A stretch of 64,000 nt of DNA from Rehmannia glutinosa (GCA_016081115.2 JABTTQ020000683.1:310021-374020); one strand, 5' to 3'; counted from the stretch's first letter, positions 13,386 to 24,867 are shown. Numbers and translations are program-made. The notes: generated by a model not told the origin, from the letters alone.

Positions 13386-13756
13386 GGTATTGGTTTACCG
13401 TTGGTTTACACTTACACTTACACTCCAACAGAAATTCCAACGATTAATTCCAACATTTGGTTTACCGTTGGAATTTTTGTTGGAATTTTCCAATGATTAG
13501 TTGTGGTGTTGGAATTTCCGTTGGAATTTTAAGTTCCAACATTTTATACCAACGGTTTTGTTTACCGTTGGAATTTTAAATTCCAACATGAATTCCAACA
13601 TTTTATACCAACGATTTTGTTTACCGTTGGAATTTTCATTGGAATTTTACAACGGTATAATGTAGCATTGGAATTTTCGTTGGAATTTTAAAAATTCCAA
13701 CAGTTTTCTATTTCGTTGGAATTATTTTGTTGGGATTTGATTGTTTTCTTGTAGTG
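13386..13756 (+). mobile_element. terminal region of a CACTA (En/Spm) transposon
   Basis: The segment ends with TTTTCTTGTAGTG at 13744-13756, the reverse complement of the classic CACTACAAGAAAA terminus. Inside lie many direct and inverted copies of a short motif of the form ACCGTTGGAATTTT / AATTCCAAC. This matches the subterminal repeats to which CACTA transposases bind. The rest of the transposon, if present, lies beyond the copia element to the left and outside the window. Confidence 0.8.
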
Positions 13757-15322
13757 TTGTAGTTTTTTTAAAATTAATAATCTTTTCGTTTTTGATGTAT
13801 AACATAAATAATTGTTTTTTTGCGTTCTTTAGTTTGACACCCATATTGTATAAATAAAATACAATATATAATAAATACAATATAAGAAATAGTTATTAAA
13901 ATTTTGTGAAAATTGGTTTTAAAATTGTGTATTCGTTATTTTGGACATCAATTTGTATATTAATGTATTTTGGTTGTTTGTGATATATATGTATAGTTGT
14001 TATTTAGCTTAGACCATTTCTTAAAAATTATATAGAATTAAATTTTAATTGATCAAATTCAATTAAAAATAATTATTTTAATTGAAAAATATCTCAATAT
14101 ATATATATATGTATTCAAATTTTATATATCGCATATATTAATACATAATATTTAGTAAGCTTTCAGAAAAAAAAAAATTTATGTAAGAAGAAAATTAATT
14201 TTTTTTGATATGCAATTATATTCATAATAATATTTTTTATATGGAAATTTATTATTTTTATATATCAACATATTTTTCATGCTAATAGAAATCAGTTTTT
14301 ATATTTATCATCAACGTATATTAATATTTATGTTTCAAAGTTGTACATTTGGAATTAGATATGAATTTAACTGTTTAATAATTTGATATATGTGTATATG
14401 TTAAAGTGAAACAATTTTTTGTGTTTTCTTAATTTTTTTTTAAATTTGCGTTGCTAAATATAAAGCATGGTTTTTGTTTAATTTCTTTAATAATTTTGAC
14501 AATTGTTGAGTTTTCTAAACCCCAAAAAATATTAGAAGTTGAAATGAATTTATTATTAATTATATTGAAAATACAATTTCTTAAATATTTAGCATTGGGA
14601 TAATAAAACGAATTCAACATTGGGAACTTAGAACATTTTTCAAATTTTTATTTTTTTATAGATAAACATGTTGTATAAATAGACACAATTCATATTTAAA
14701 TATTCAAATATTTTAAAGAGATTTTTTGAGTTTATAATAATTTATTTTTATTGTTAAATCGTCTGATTTATAATAAAATTAATTATATTTATATATATAT
14801 TTTTAAAATTTTAAACTTGTTGCACTCACTACTTTTTTTAAGCATATATAACATAAATCCACAAGTTGTAAAATAAAGAATGATAACAAGTAAAATTGTA
14901 AAGATTTTTGGGTTTAATTTTTAGAATGAATAAAACAAAAAATAATAAATAGAATTAATATTTATAATGAATAAATACAATATACATATTCGAGGAATGA
15001 AGATGAGAACGGATAATCCTCATTTTATCTAATCGGAATAGGAAGTGGAAGAACATATAAATATTATCTATGTCCTATCTCCGATTCTAGAGAAGCGAAT
15101 ACTCCCCATCACCGAATTAACTGGGGGATTTTTCATCCCATTCTATTTGGTTACTAACGAGGATGGTTACCCGTAGGGATGTTGTCATCCCTACTATTCA
15201 GTTACCAACATGGATGGTTTCCTGCGCAGATATTGCATCCCCAAATACAGGAGATAGAATTTATAGGACTATTAGCAAAACATACATATAACAATACAAA
15301 ATAGATGTCTAACATATATACA
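13757..15322. other. AT-rich non-coding stretch, possible Helitron body
   Basis: No coding sequence is visible. The stretch is extremely AT-rich to about 14990. 15000-15260 is less AT-rich and repeats phrases around GGATGGTT and CATCCC. It ends at a Helitron-type 3' terminus, so some or all of it may be a non-autonomous Helitron, but I could not place a 5' end. Confidence 0.35.
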
Positions 15323-15351
15323 CCCCGTGCATCGCTCGGGTAAAAGACTAG
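15323..15351 (+). mobile_element. Helitron-type 3' terminus
   Basis: CCCGTGCATCGCTCGGG forms a GC-rich hairpin with one T/T mismatch. It is followed by TAAAAGA and CTAG at 15348-15351, with T as the next base. A short GC hairpin a few bases before a CTAG end next to T is the standard Helitron 3' signature. Confidence 0.7.
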
Positions 15352-15493
15352 TATTGCAACGACCCAAATTTTTATGCCTTAACAAGATTTTATTAATTAT
15401 GTTATTATTTTATTTCATGGAATAATAATAACATATAGTTATGAATTTATTTATGATTTTACTAGATAGTTAATTTGTTAAGTTACGGATAAT

Positions 15494-17742
15494 AAAAGTG
15501 TAACGACCCGAATTTTTATGTCTTAATAAGGATTTTATTAATCATGTTATTTGTTTATTTTATAGAATAATAATAGTTAATTAGAAATTTATTAATGATT
15601 TTACACATAGTTAATTTGTTAAATTATGGATTATAAAAGAGTCTTTTAAATGGACTGTGAATTTAGTTTATTTGGGCCTTATACGAATAATTGGACCTTT
15701 AATTGTTTGGAGCTTTATATCAGGCCCATATTGTTAGTAAGTTTTATAAGCTCATTACTCTAAATTTAGCCCAATTAGAAGTAGGTTAAAACACAGATAT
15801 AAGACATGCAAAACACACACAGAGAACACACACAATACACGATCAAAAATTAGAAGAGAAGTCGGTCAGGAAAGAAAAGAGAAGAAAAAAGAAAGGAGAA
15901 AAGAAAAGAAAGAGAGGTGATTTCCCCAACGCGAATCTTCTAGGACTACATTTGATCCGAAAGAGCCTGAAAAAATTTCCGTATCCCTAAGTTGAACATG
16001 CAAGTAATCTCCTTAGTTTTCATATAGAATTTAAGATTCATCATTATTATTATGTCTAATTGAAAGACTTGTTGCTTATGATATAGATGTTTATATGATT
16101 TACGTGTTCCTTCTTATAAATCTATACGTTTTTCAGTAATTTTATTCTGCCTGCTACTAACCGGCCGATCGATATGTTATACCAATTGCCCCTCGAATAA
16201 TAATGCGTCTGTATGTAAATTTGAAAACCAATTCTAGTAATACTTCCTTATGACTATTGATAGTTTTCTAAAGTAATGAAGTCCAAGTCATAATGTTATA
16301 AATGAGTAATGATTAGGTTGATATTCACCTTCTCAATGCTTGTGCATTAATCTGTTCCAATTTAAGATAACTGATACTTGCTAGTTAAACTATGTAAGAG
16401 GCACTTTGTTTTGTTGATATTATCTAGTACGTAAGTCAGCCTTTCAACTTCAAGAAAAATTACTAGAATTCACTACATGGAGCTCGCCGACCTCAGTTCG
16501 TTTTCTGTATATTTTTCCCGGTAATAAAACTGTTTGGGTTCCTAATATTTTATAGTTAAAAAATCTATTAACTTAAGCCAAGGAGATAGATAATTATCCC
16601 TAAATTAATTGAATATAGAGCTTTCTCCTAACTAAGTGAATATATGACTTTTCCCCAAGTATAATTGAATCTAGACTCTAGAGTTCACTAATTAATTGAA
16701 CGTAAGGTTTCCCTGATTAGTTGAGCATAGGGTTTATCCCGATTAATTGAAGTAGGATTTTTCTTTAACTAGTCGAAAGTAAAGTTTTTCCTAATTAATA
16801 TTGAGTATGTGAATGTATGTTTATCCTCATTTACCAGTTTGATGTCATATTTACTTTTAATATGTTTGCTAATCAATGTGATTTAATTATTATGATATGT
16901 GCTTACGTTTATTCTCGTTTTTAATGAAAAGTTGCATCACTTAGGTTCATGCATCATGTATTCATGTTAATGTATGTTCATGACATTTCACAAGCATGCA
17001 AAGACTAAGTAAAGTCAAGTCACAAAGTATAATATTTTTCAAAAGAAATGGGTGCACATTGTTCTATGATGCTGGAGTGAGTGGGAAATGGGCGCAGGGG
17101 ACCGGCGTTCCGACCATGTGCCGCTTGCGGCTAATGTTAATGTTCAAGGAAAATGGCCTTCGGGCAAAACGAATGGAAATGGGCCTTCGGGCGAAATCAC
17201 GGGTTCCAAATAACAAGGCCCACTGCGACCCTGATTAGAACAATATGTTACCAAGTGAGCTCGCGTCCTAAGAATGTTTCATGCAACGAAATACAAAGTC
17301 TTATGCGAAAGAAAGTTTTAAGCAATGAAAACGTAAAGTCTTTTTAAGTTAAATGTAAGATAATATGTATTAGGCATGCCTTCATGCATGAGATTACTTG
17401 TTGAGCTTCTTTAAGATCATTCCACGAATGTTGTATATTTTTTAGATAAGAATGCAGAAACGGAAGGAGATTGCCGTGCGCAGTGACTCAGGGAACCCAT
17501 GTCCTTCAATTGTTTTTATTTTCAAAGTTTTGACTTTTTAATTTATTAAATGTCGAATATCGTTTTATTTTCAGCACGAATGTTTTGGACTAGTAATTAT
17601 TAGTATTTATTCCGCTGCAAACTTTTCGAACGAAGTAAAAGTTTTTACTATTCCGTAATTTTAAGCATTCTTCAAGTTATTTTTATTTATTTGTTATTTT
17701 CGCATTAAGATTAAAGTAAGCTAGAAAGAGCGCTACAAAAAG
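15494..17742 (+). mobile_element. solo LTR nested in same-family LTR, TSD AAAAG
   Basis: The LTR body at 15499-17737 begins TGTAACGACCCG and ends AGAGCGCTACA, 2239 bp. AAAAG at 15494-15498 and 17738-17742 is a perfect target-site duplication. Removing it rejoins the outer arm smoothly, as shown by the uninterrupted equivalent sequence in the reverse copy near 20060-20075. No gag-pol is present. Confidence 0.85.
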
Positions 17743-18101
17743 AGTCATTTTAATTGGACTGAGAATTTATTTATTTGCCTTATACGAATAATTGAACTTT
17801 TAATTAGTTTAGAGTATTTAATCAAGCCCACAATGTTAGTAAATTAGTATTAAGCCCATGTACTCTAAACCTAGCCCAATTAGAAATAAGTTAAACCACA
17901 AATATAAGACACGTAAAACACACGGAGAGAAAATAGAATACACGATAGATGAGACGCAGAGGGAGCAGAGTGATTGTCCAGGAGGATAGAGAAAAGAGAA
18001 GAAATAGAGGTGACTTCCCCAACACGATTGATTCGAAAGAGGATTTTAGTATCCATAAGTTGAACAGGCAAGTAATCTCCTTAGTTTTCACGTAGATGGT
18101 A

Positions 18102-20212
18102 TGTAGCGCCCTTTCTAGCTTACTTGAATTTTAATGCGGAAAATAACCAATTAAAATAGAAATACTTAAACAAATACTGAAAAATTCGGAATAATAAAAA
18201 TCTACTTCGTTCAAAACTTTACAGTGGAATAAATACTAATAATTAATAGTCCAAAACATTCATACTGAAAGTAGAAGTCATTTAACATTTAATAATCTAA
18301 AATGTCAAACTTTGAAAATAAGAAAAATTCCATTGACATGGGTTCCCCGAGTCACTGCGGATGACCATCTCTTTTCTCTCTGCATTCTCATCTGAAAAAT
18401 TAAACATTTGTGGAATGAGTTAAAGGAGCTCAACAAGTAACCTCATGCATGAATGCATGCCTAATGCAATATCTTAACTTTTATAACTTAAAAAGACTTT
18501 ACGTTTTCATTGCTTAAAAACCTTCCTTTCATTGCTTAAAACTTTCTTTTGCATAAAACTTTGACTTTCGTTGCATGAAACATTCTTAGGACGCGAGCTC
18601 ACTTGGTAACACATTGTTCTATTCAGGGTCGCAGTGGGCCTTGTTATTTGGAACCCGTGAATATTTTGCCCAAAGGCCCATTTCCATTCGTTTTGCCCGA
18701 ATGCCCTTTTCCTTGAACATTAACATTAGCCGCAAGCAGCACATTGTCGGAACGCCGGTCCCCCGCACCGATTTTCCACTCACTCCAGCACCATAGAACA
18801 ATGTGCACCCATTTTTTTTGAAAAATATTATTAATATAAACCTTAAAAACTTGACTTGACTTAATCTTATCATGCTCGTGAAATGATATGAACATACATT
18901 AACATGATGCATGGACCTAAGTGATGCAACTTTTTACTAAAAACGAGAATAAACGTAAGTGTATATCATAATAATTAAATCACATTGACTAGCAAACATA
19001 TTAAAAGTAAATATGACATCAAACAGGTAAATGAGGATAAACATACATTCACATACTCAGCATTAATTAAGAAAAACCTTACATTCAGCTAGTTAGCGAA
19101 AAGATGTACTTTCAACTAATTACGAGAAAACCCTACATTCAATTAGTAAAGGGAAAACCTTATATTCAAAACCCTAAATTCAATTAGTTAAGGAAAACTC
19201 TTAATTCAGCTAATTAAAGGAAACCCTATATTCAATTAATTAAGGAAAAACCATATATCCAATTAGTTAAGGACAACCCTATATTCGGTTAGTTAGGGTA
19301 AAACCCTACATTCAGTTAGTTAGGGGAAACCCCTACCTTCAATTAATGAGGGATAAATCCATGTTCAACTAATTTAGAAAATCAGACATTCAATTAATTG
19401 GGGATAAACCTTACTAATCAGGGAAACCTGGTTTACATTCAATTAATTTGGAAAGCATACACGCAAATCATACATGGTTGGCGGCAAACCCAATTTATCA
19501 CATCAATACATAAATATCACATAAGGCGGCAAGCCATTTATCATATCAACACATAAGAAAACACAATAAATTCTTATCACATAAGGCGGCAAGCCAATAC
19601 ATACCCAAAGTCAATTCTTGTAGTAGCCAAACATGATAAAACGACAAACCTTGCAATCAATTATGATAAAGCAATAGACCTTAAAATTAACATAATGAAA
19701 ATCATATAAGAATATTACAAACCTAAATCTACGTGAAAATTAAGGAGATTACTTGGCTGTTCAACTTATGGATACTAAAATCTTCTTTCGAATCAATCGT
19801 GTGGGGAAGTCACCTCTCTTTCTTCTGTTTTCTCTCTCCGGACGATCACTCGCGCCGTCTCATCTATCGTGTATTCTGTTTTCTCTCCGTGTGTCTTACG
19901 TGTCTTATATATGTGGTTTAACCTACGTCCAATTGAGCTAGGTTTAGAGTACATGAGCTTAATACTAACTTACTAACATTGTGGGTCTGATTTAATACTC
20001 TAAACTAATTAAAAGTCCAATTATTCGTATAAGGCCCAAATAAATAAATTCACAGTCCAATTAAAATGACTCTTTTATTATCCGTAATTTAACAAATTAA
20101 CTATCTAGTAAAATCATTAATAAATTCATAACTCTCTATTATTATTCCATAAAATAAAATAATAACATAATTAATAAAATCTTGTTAAGGCATACAAATA
20201 TGTATCGTTACA
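18102..20212 (-). repeat. full-length LTR in reverse orientation
   Basis: On the minus strand this reads from TGTAACGATAC to GGGCGCTACA, 2111 bp. It is the reverse complement of the family at 15499-17737. Together they make an imperfect inverted repeat of more than 2 kb per arm with about 364 bp between the arms. Confidence 0.8.
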
Positions 20213-21435
20213 AGTATTATAAAAAACAATACGTCCAAAGTCGCATAGAGTCAGATGTTAAACTCATCATTAACTTAGTAGTAGCCAGTTTAAATATCTT
20301 ATCCCGAATACCATATCTGGTTTATGACACATCAATGATTATTATCGTTTGAACCCTGTAGTCCGGTTGAAAATAAGATCAATTTTGCCGTGATCAAATA
20401 GTTAACACGTTGGCTAACCGCATAATGGAATACAGAATAAATCGACTTGTTAACTATGTATTGACCAGGCAAAAATATTTCAACAAGAGGCACTATTTGT
20501 CTAATATCAAGTAACAGATAAAGTTTGGATCAAACAGTAAAACCAAAACTAACGGCTGAAATATCTAATAAAATAGGATGAGCACAAGAGTAAAGGCTGA
20601 AAAAGCATCTAAAACTTAAGCTTATCAAGAGTCTATATATTAAGATAGGATCAACATACAATAATTAGTGAAAGCATCTAAATAGCAAGCCTACCAAGAC
20701 TGCTCTCCTATTTTGACTTCCGAGACCTTTGGCAAAGCTAAGGATGAAATACGAGTTAGAAGCTAGGAAATGTGCATGAAATATTATTCCTATCACCTTC
20801 ATTGTTTGTGTACATTCAAAGAATCATAAGTTAGTCAAAATAAACACGCTACATAAGTTATCAGAATTCTACGAATTTCATCTTAAGGAATAGAATTTAA
20901 TGATAGCCAGGAACAGGGCTAGAGGGGGCTGGCGGCGGCCGATGCCCCATCAACGTTATAAGTTCTTCATATAATCACTAAACTTAATTTTTTCATGTAA
21001 TTATTAAATTTTAAAATCTTGTCCATTGATTTTTCTTAAAGCACATCTCTAATGAATCCCGTCCCTTAATATTTATTTTCTAGCTCTGATAGCTAGTGAA
21101 AATTAATTAAGTTGTTTTATTTCATATTTAACATTTTGGTGATGGCTAATTATTAAAATTAGGAAACCATAACCTTGGCAGTTGGCAAAATTGATAAAAA
21201 GAAAATCATATATAGAAACTAATAGGACTTCAAAATTCAAAACTAAGATTGGACAGAGCCAAAAAATTTGTACAAGTAAATTTCCTAAAACTAAAAGGGC
21301 AAAAAAACATCGACCTTGAAAGGCCAATATTTCAAAAATAAAAATAAACAAACACGAAAGAGAATAAATTGCCGCGCGTGAGCCAAAAACTCCAGGAAAG
21401 AGGTGGACGGTGGACGATGAAGCACCGGGAATCCA
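20213..21435. other. intergenic sequence downstream of the SAUR-like gene
   Basis: No gene or complete mobile element is recognisable. 20925-20960 contains GGGCTAGAGGGGGCTGGCGG, which resembles the ends of hAT-like MITEs, but I found no matching partner end. The sequence next to 21435 would be the 3' flank of the SAUR-like gene. Confidence 0.4.
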
Positions 21436-21930
21436 CTAGCTCCGCCTCCTCCGCCAGCTTCCGCCACCGCTCGCGGCGGCAATCTTCATCTGAATATTCT
21501 CCAACTCGGATTTCGGGCAAGGAATCTGGATCCCACCCGGATGATCGAACCCGTAAACCTTCTCAGCCTCCCCCAACAATTCCCCAAACAAGGGGTGATT
21601 AAAGTATATAACAGGCACCAGAACACGACACGTGTCGTCCTCCTTGTCGCCCACGTACACCGCCAGGTGACCTTTCGGTACACTCACCGGTAATTTCGGA
21701 TCTTCCCCGGCCCGAGTGTAACCCGAATTGCTTTTTCCAGAACAGAGGCTCCTAGCTCCCCTACTCAACGAATGGACCCATTTGTAAAGCTTTGAAAAAG
21801 GGCCCGTCGTCGTGGAGCTGCGCGGTTGCAGCCTCCGGTAGGTGGCTCTCCGCCGTGTACGGCGGTGGATGCACCACCTGAATACTTTGACAAGCCTGTG
21901 CCCAAGCCTGAATCCCCTGTTTTTTCCCTT
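21436..21930 (-). CDS. SAUR family (small auxin-up RNA) protein, SAUR36-like; start codon not visible
   Basis: The minus-strand frame encodes about 165 residues. A basic N-terminal part begins near GFRLGHRLVKVFRWCIHRR. The SAUR core follows: PKGHLAVYVG, then CRVLVPVIYFNHPLF, GELLGEAEKVYGFDHPGGI and IPCP. The stop is at 21436-21438. SAUR proteins are small, intronless, auxin-induced growth regulators, and many inhibit PP2C.D phosphatases at the plasma membrane. The length and basic N-terminus resemble SAUR36-type members. The conserved frame is open from a stop near 21975 but has no in-frame ATG before the conserved start: ACC stands just before it, at about 21931-21933. It may have lost its start codon, or use a non-ATG start. 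Confidence 0.8.
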   Translation of the reverse strand, partial: KGKNRGFRLGHRLVKVFRWCIHRRTRRRATYRRLQPRSSTTTGPFSKLYKWVHSLSRGARSLCSGKSNSGYTRAGEDPKLPVSVPKGHLAVYVGDKEDDTCRVLVPVIYFNHPLFGELLGEAEKVYGFDHPGGIQIPCPKSELENIQMKIAAASGGGSWRRRRS

Positions 21931-22055
21931 GGTACAGAGTTGATGAAAATTATAGAGAAATAAAGGGTTGCTTTAAGATTCACAAAAAAATTGCCATTAT
22001 TTATTGTTTTTATTCAAGATTTGAGCTGTGTTTGCTTGGTTTTTCGTGCAACAAT

Positions 22056-22061
22056 TGTCTC
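22056..22061 (+). promoter_or_regulatory. possible auxin-response element TGTCTC
   Basis: A single TGTCTC core, the AuxRE recognised by ARF proteins, lies about 125 bp upstream of the SAUR-like coding region. A lone 6-bp match is weak evidence, but its place in front of an auxin-induced gene family is suggestive. Confidence 0.3.
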
Positions 22062-22173
22062 TAGTGATATGCTGACTTGGGGGGGTTGGGGTGTAGATGC
22101 AGTGGTGGGGAGTTATAGATTCTTGGAGTGGAAGAAGTGAATTATTTCAATAGTTGGGGGTTAATTGGAAGCG

Positions 22174-22182
22174 TTTTATAAG
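22174..22182 (-). promoter_or_regulatory. possible TATA box of the SAUR-like gene
   Basis: CTTATAAAA on the minus strand, about 245 bp upstream of the conserved coding start. The same motif recurs in the duplicated segment at 22614-22622. Confidence 0.35.
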
Positions 22183-22593
22183 AGTGGAGAAAATGAAGGG
22201 AATATTGAAAGCGTGGGGATGGTCGGCAGGCGGACATGGTCAGTGGTCAAACTGAAAAACTTTTGAGGTCTAATTTGTGATAAGTTTTTAAAACTGTGGT
22301 GGTTCAGAATTTTGAAATTGTTTATACATAGTAAGGTGTAATTAACTAATCAGAGGATTTGAATGAGCTTTGATTTTCTAAATTCACTTTATTAAATTCA
22401 TAAGATTGCACTTGGGTGGTTATCAAAAAAGAAAAAGAAATCCGCACTCGTGGGTGGGGATGGTATATAGAAATTTGTCAAAATGAAATGGTCGATCCGT
22501 TACAAATATTGGACTGAGTTTTATTTTTAGAAGCCTAAAATAAATCGGGTCTATTTTGCGTGACACATTTGATCGGAACATCGACCTGGCACC

Positions 22594-23136
22594 TTTGGGG
22601 CTAATTGGAAGACTTTTATAAGAGTGGAGAAATGAAGGGGAATATGTGTGGGGTGTGAAAGCGTGGGGGTGCTCGGCGGATTGAGATTTCCTCTTCACTC
22701 TGTATTCCATCAGACGATTTAACGCCACTGTATACAAGATGAGTATACAATCATTTGTAAAGCGGAATATGAGATCTCATCCCATGGTTGGTAGACGGTC
22801 AAAGTTAAACACTTTGAGTTTTTTTTTTAATAAGTTGGGAGTACTGGTTGGAGGGGAGGAGATAAATTTCAAACAAACTGAAAGATACATGGTTCGAACT
22901 CTGGTTAACACTTAACACCCTTATAAAAGAGTTAGTGATACCACTTGAGCTGCAAGCTAGTGCTACACTTTGAGGTTTAATTTGTGATAAGTTTTTAAAA
23001 CTGTGGTGGTTCAGAAATTTAAGTGTTTATACATAGTAAGGTATAATTAATTAATCAAAGGATTTAAATGAGTTTTGATTTTCTAAATTCAATTTTATTA
23101 AATTCATAATATTGAAATCCGCACTTGGGGGATAGG
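22594..23136. repeat. second copy of the upstream duplication
   Basis: Carries the same ordered blocks as 22153-22425, with extra sequence and a SINE inserted at 22819-22964. Between the copies, 22430-22590 has no recognisable feature. Confidence 0.65.
22809..22974 (-). mobile_element. tRNA-derived SINE with 10-bp TSD
   Basis: The body is 22819-22964, about 146 bp. Read on the minus strand it begins near AGCACTAGCTTGCAGCTCAAG, has an A-box-like AGCTCAAGTGG and a B-box-like GAGTTCGAACC, and ends in a run of A. ACACTTTGAG flanks it at 22809-22818 and 22965-22974. RNA polymerase III boxes, a poly(A) tail and a direct target duplication together define a SINE. The equivalent point in the first duplication copy lacks it. 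Confidence 0.75.
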
Positions 23137-24434
23137 GGTGGCAGAGGCTGTTAAACTAGGAATTGAATAATAAAGAAAAAATATGAAGTAAATGAAAAAA
23201 ATCGTGGCATGACAAGTTTCAAGGGTGAGAATTAAAAAACCACATAACTAAGTTATTTGCGAAAAGAAAATCAAAAAACAAAAAGAAAGAAAAAGAAGGT
23301 TTCCTGAATTGAAGGGTCTGCATTATTTTTTTATTTATTGTGGTGGATCTCCATGAAAGTTGCAAAGTCATACTAAGATTTTTCTATTTGAATGAATAAG
23401 TACGTCCGTTCGTACAGTCCTCTTACTTTTATGCAAACTAAAAATGAAATAAGGTCTCAAAAAGTAAAACACGATATCACTATTAAACACGGCTGCCATT
23501 CTGTCACGGAAGCTTCATTTCTAATCTTTCGCTTTCAAGAAATTGTAGAGTTTTTGTCACGCTTGTAGTGTAGAATCCAAAATCTAAATGAAGTTTTAAT
23601 CTAAGTTTAACAGTATTTCAATTGTTTGACTTCTATAAGTTAAATATAAAAAATTAAATCTAAATTTTTTTCAATCACGTTACAATATAAAACTCAATTT
23701 GATGAATAAAAATTATTAAAAAAACAAATTATGAAGCACTGATGATACGAATACGGGACACGGATACAATACGACACAGGTACGGAAATACGATATATTT
23801 TGAAATTTTAAGGACACGGGTACGGTATATATATACATATAAAATTATATATTTTTATATTATTGAAAATACAGGCGTACCAAGTACAATTAAAAAAATT
23901 ATGTTTCAAGTATAAAAAACTAAAATTTCATAAGTACTAAAATTTGAAATGTAATAACTCACATAGACAAAGAAAAAAATGCTCAAAAAATGAACATTAT
24001 AATAAATTAATAAATTCTATCTATTTCCATGTGTAGTTGTATCAATGAAGTACCAGACAAAGTATCGTATTGGATACATATCTGGTACGGATACACAATC
24101 TCATAGAAGTATCTGTGTTTCCTCTATAACAAAATATTTAAGCTCGAATCGCGTTCAACTTATTTATATGTAATTAAGTAAACAACAAATCAATACTACG
24201 AATTATTATTGATATATTCGGGGTCAAATTACAATAACATATTATATGACGACTCGAATAAATTCATTCACACTGATCTTGAAACATATTTACATCTTGA
24301 AACTCTACTTTGAAAGGGCATAATTCGTTTCAATTTCCTGAATATTTATGAGATACTTTTATGTATGAGTCAGGATTTCAAGATAATATTTCTTCTTGGG
24401 TATCAAGTTAGTGACTATTAAAAAACATCATCTT
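23137..24434. other. intergenic sequence without a recognised gene
   Basis: AT-rich and non-coding. 23755-24120 is rich in GATACG/GGATAC phrases at both ends, which recall a common plant MITE-like repeat, but I could not delimit it. Confidence 0.35.
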
Positions 24435-24443
24435 TAGTAATTA

Positions 24444-24552
24444 GGGAAATTTGCAGAAATGCCACATTTTCACAAATTTTTTGGGAAAATGCCACCTAAC
24501 CTAAATCCTTTTAATTATACCCCCTCACCCCTGTAAATGTCCAAGATACCCT
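24444..24552 (+). repeat. left terminal inverted repeat of the MULE
   Basis: Begins GGGAAATTTGCAGAAATGCC and pairs with the reverse complement of 39948-40056. Transposase is expected to bind within these repeats. Confidence 0.9.
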
Positions 24553-24867
24553 TAAGCTCAAATTTTTAATTATTTCCCAAAGGCTATTCTTCCCTCCTAA
24601 AGAAACTCAGTTGACCATACTTCTCCATTTCTCAACTCTCATTCCCGACCGAGCTCACATTTTTGCTCAAATTTCAGCATTTTCCGGCGACATTGTTCCC
24701 GTCTCCGGCGTTTTTGACGGTAGCGGTCGAGCAGGCAACAGACCCACACACTGCAGTGCGTTTTTTGTAATTTTTTCTTTTTGCGATTTTCTTGGAGCAG
24801 CTAATTTCGATTTGTTTCCAGCGGACTTCGTTTGAGTTTCAATTTTCCAGTATATTAGGTCAAAAAT

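Larger units (their letters stand above)
15350..20217. mobile_element. inverted LTR composite flanked by AGTAT
   Basis: The left arm starts at 15355 (TGCAACGACCC) and, with a nested solo LTR removed, continues to 18101; it is about the first 500 bp of an LTR. The right arm, 18102-20212, is a full-length copy of the same LTR in reverse orientation (TGTAGCGCCC..CGTTACA). AGTAT directly flanks the composite at 15350-15354 and 20213-20217. The two arms resemble each other more than either resembles the nested solo LTR. Short reading frames inside (such as 16996-17238 and 18619-18912) are LTR sequence, not genes. The LTR family is unassigned. Confidence 0.7.
21984..22460. repeat. SAUR upstream region with first copy of a duplication
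   Basis: 22153-22425 recurs, diverged and expanded, at 22594-23136. Shared blocks include TATAAGAGTGGAG, AAGCGTGGGG, the stretch around TTTGTGATAAGTTTTTAAAAC and a final AAATTCATAA. The copy nearest the gene probably contains its core promoter. Confidence 0.65.

Noticed and set aside
16996..18912. Frames at 16996-17238 (plus) and 18619-18912 (minus) with similar proteins
   Set aside because: The similarity comes from both lying in the same LTR in opposite orientation. There is no domain, and both are inside non-coding LTR DNA.
22819..22964. Possible tRNA gene because of the GGTTCGAAC-type B box
   Set aside because: No cloverleaf can be formed over the length. The A-run tail and flanking duplication show a SINE.
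24611..24835. Small plus-strand frame near the left MULE end
   Set aside because: It lies between the TIR and the predicted transposase ATG, has no domain, and is probably leader sequence.
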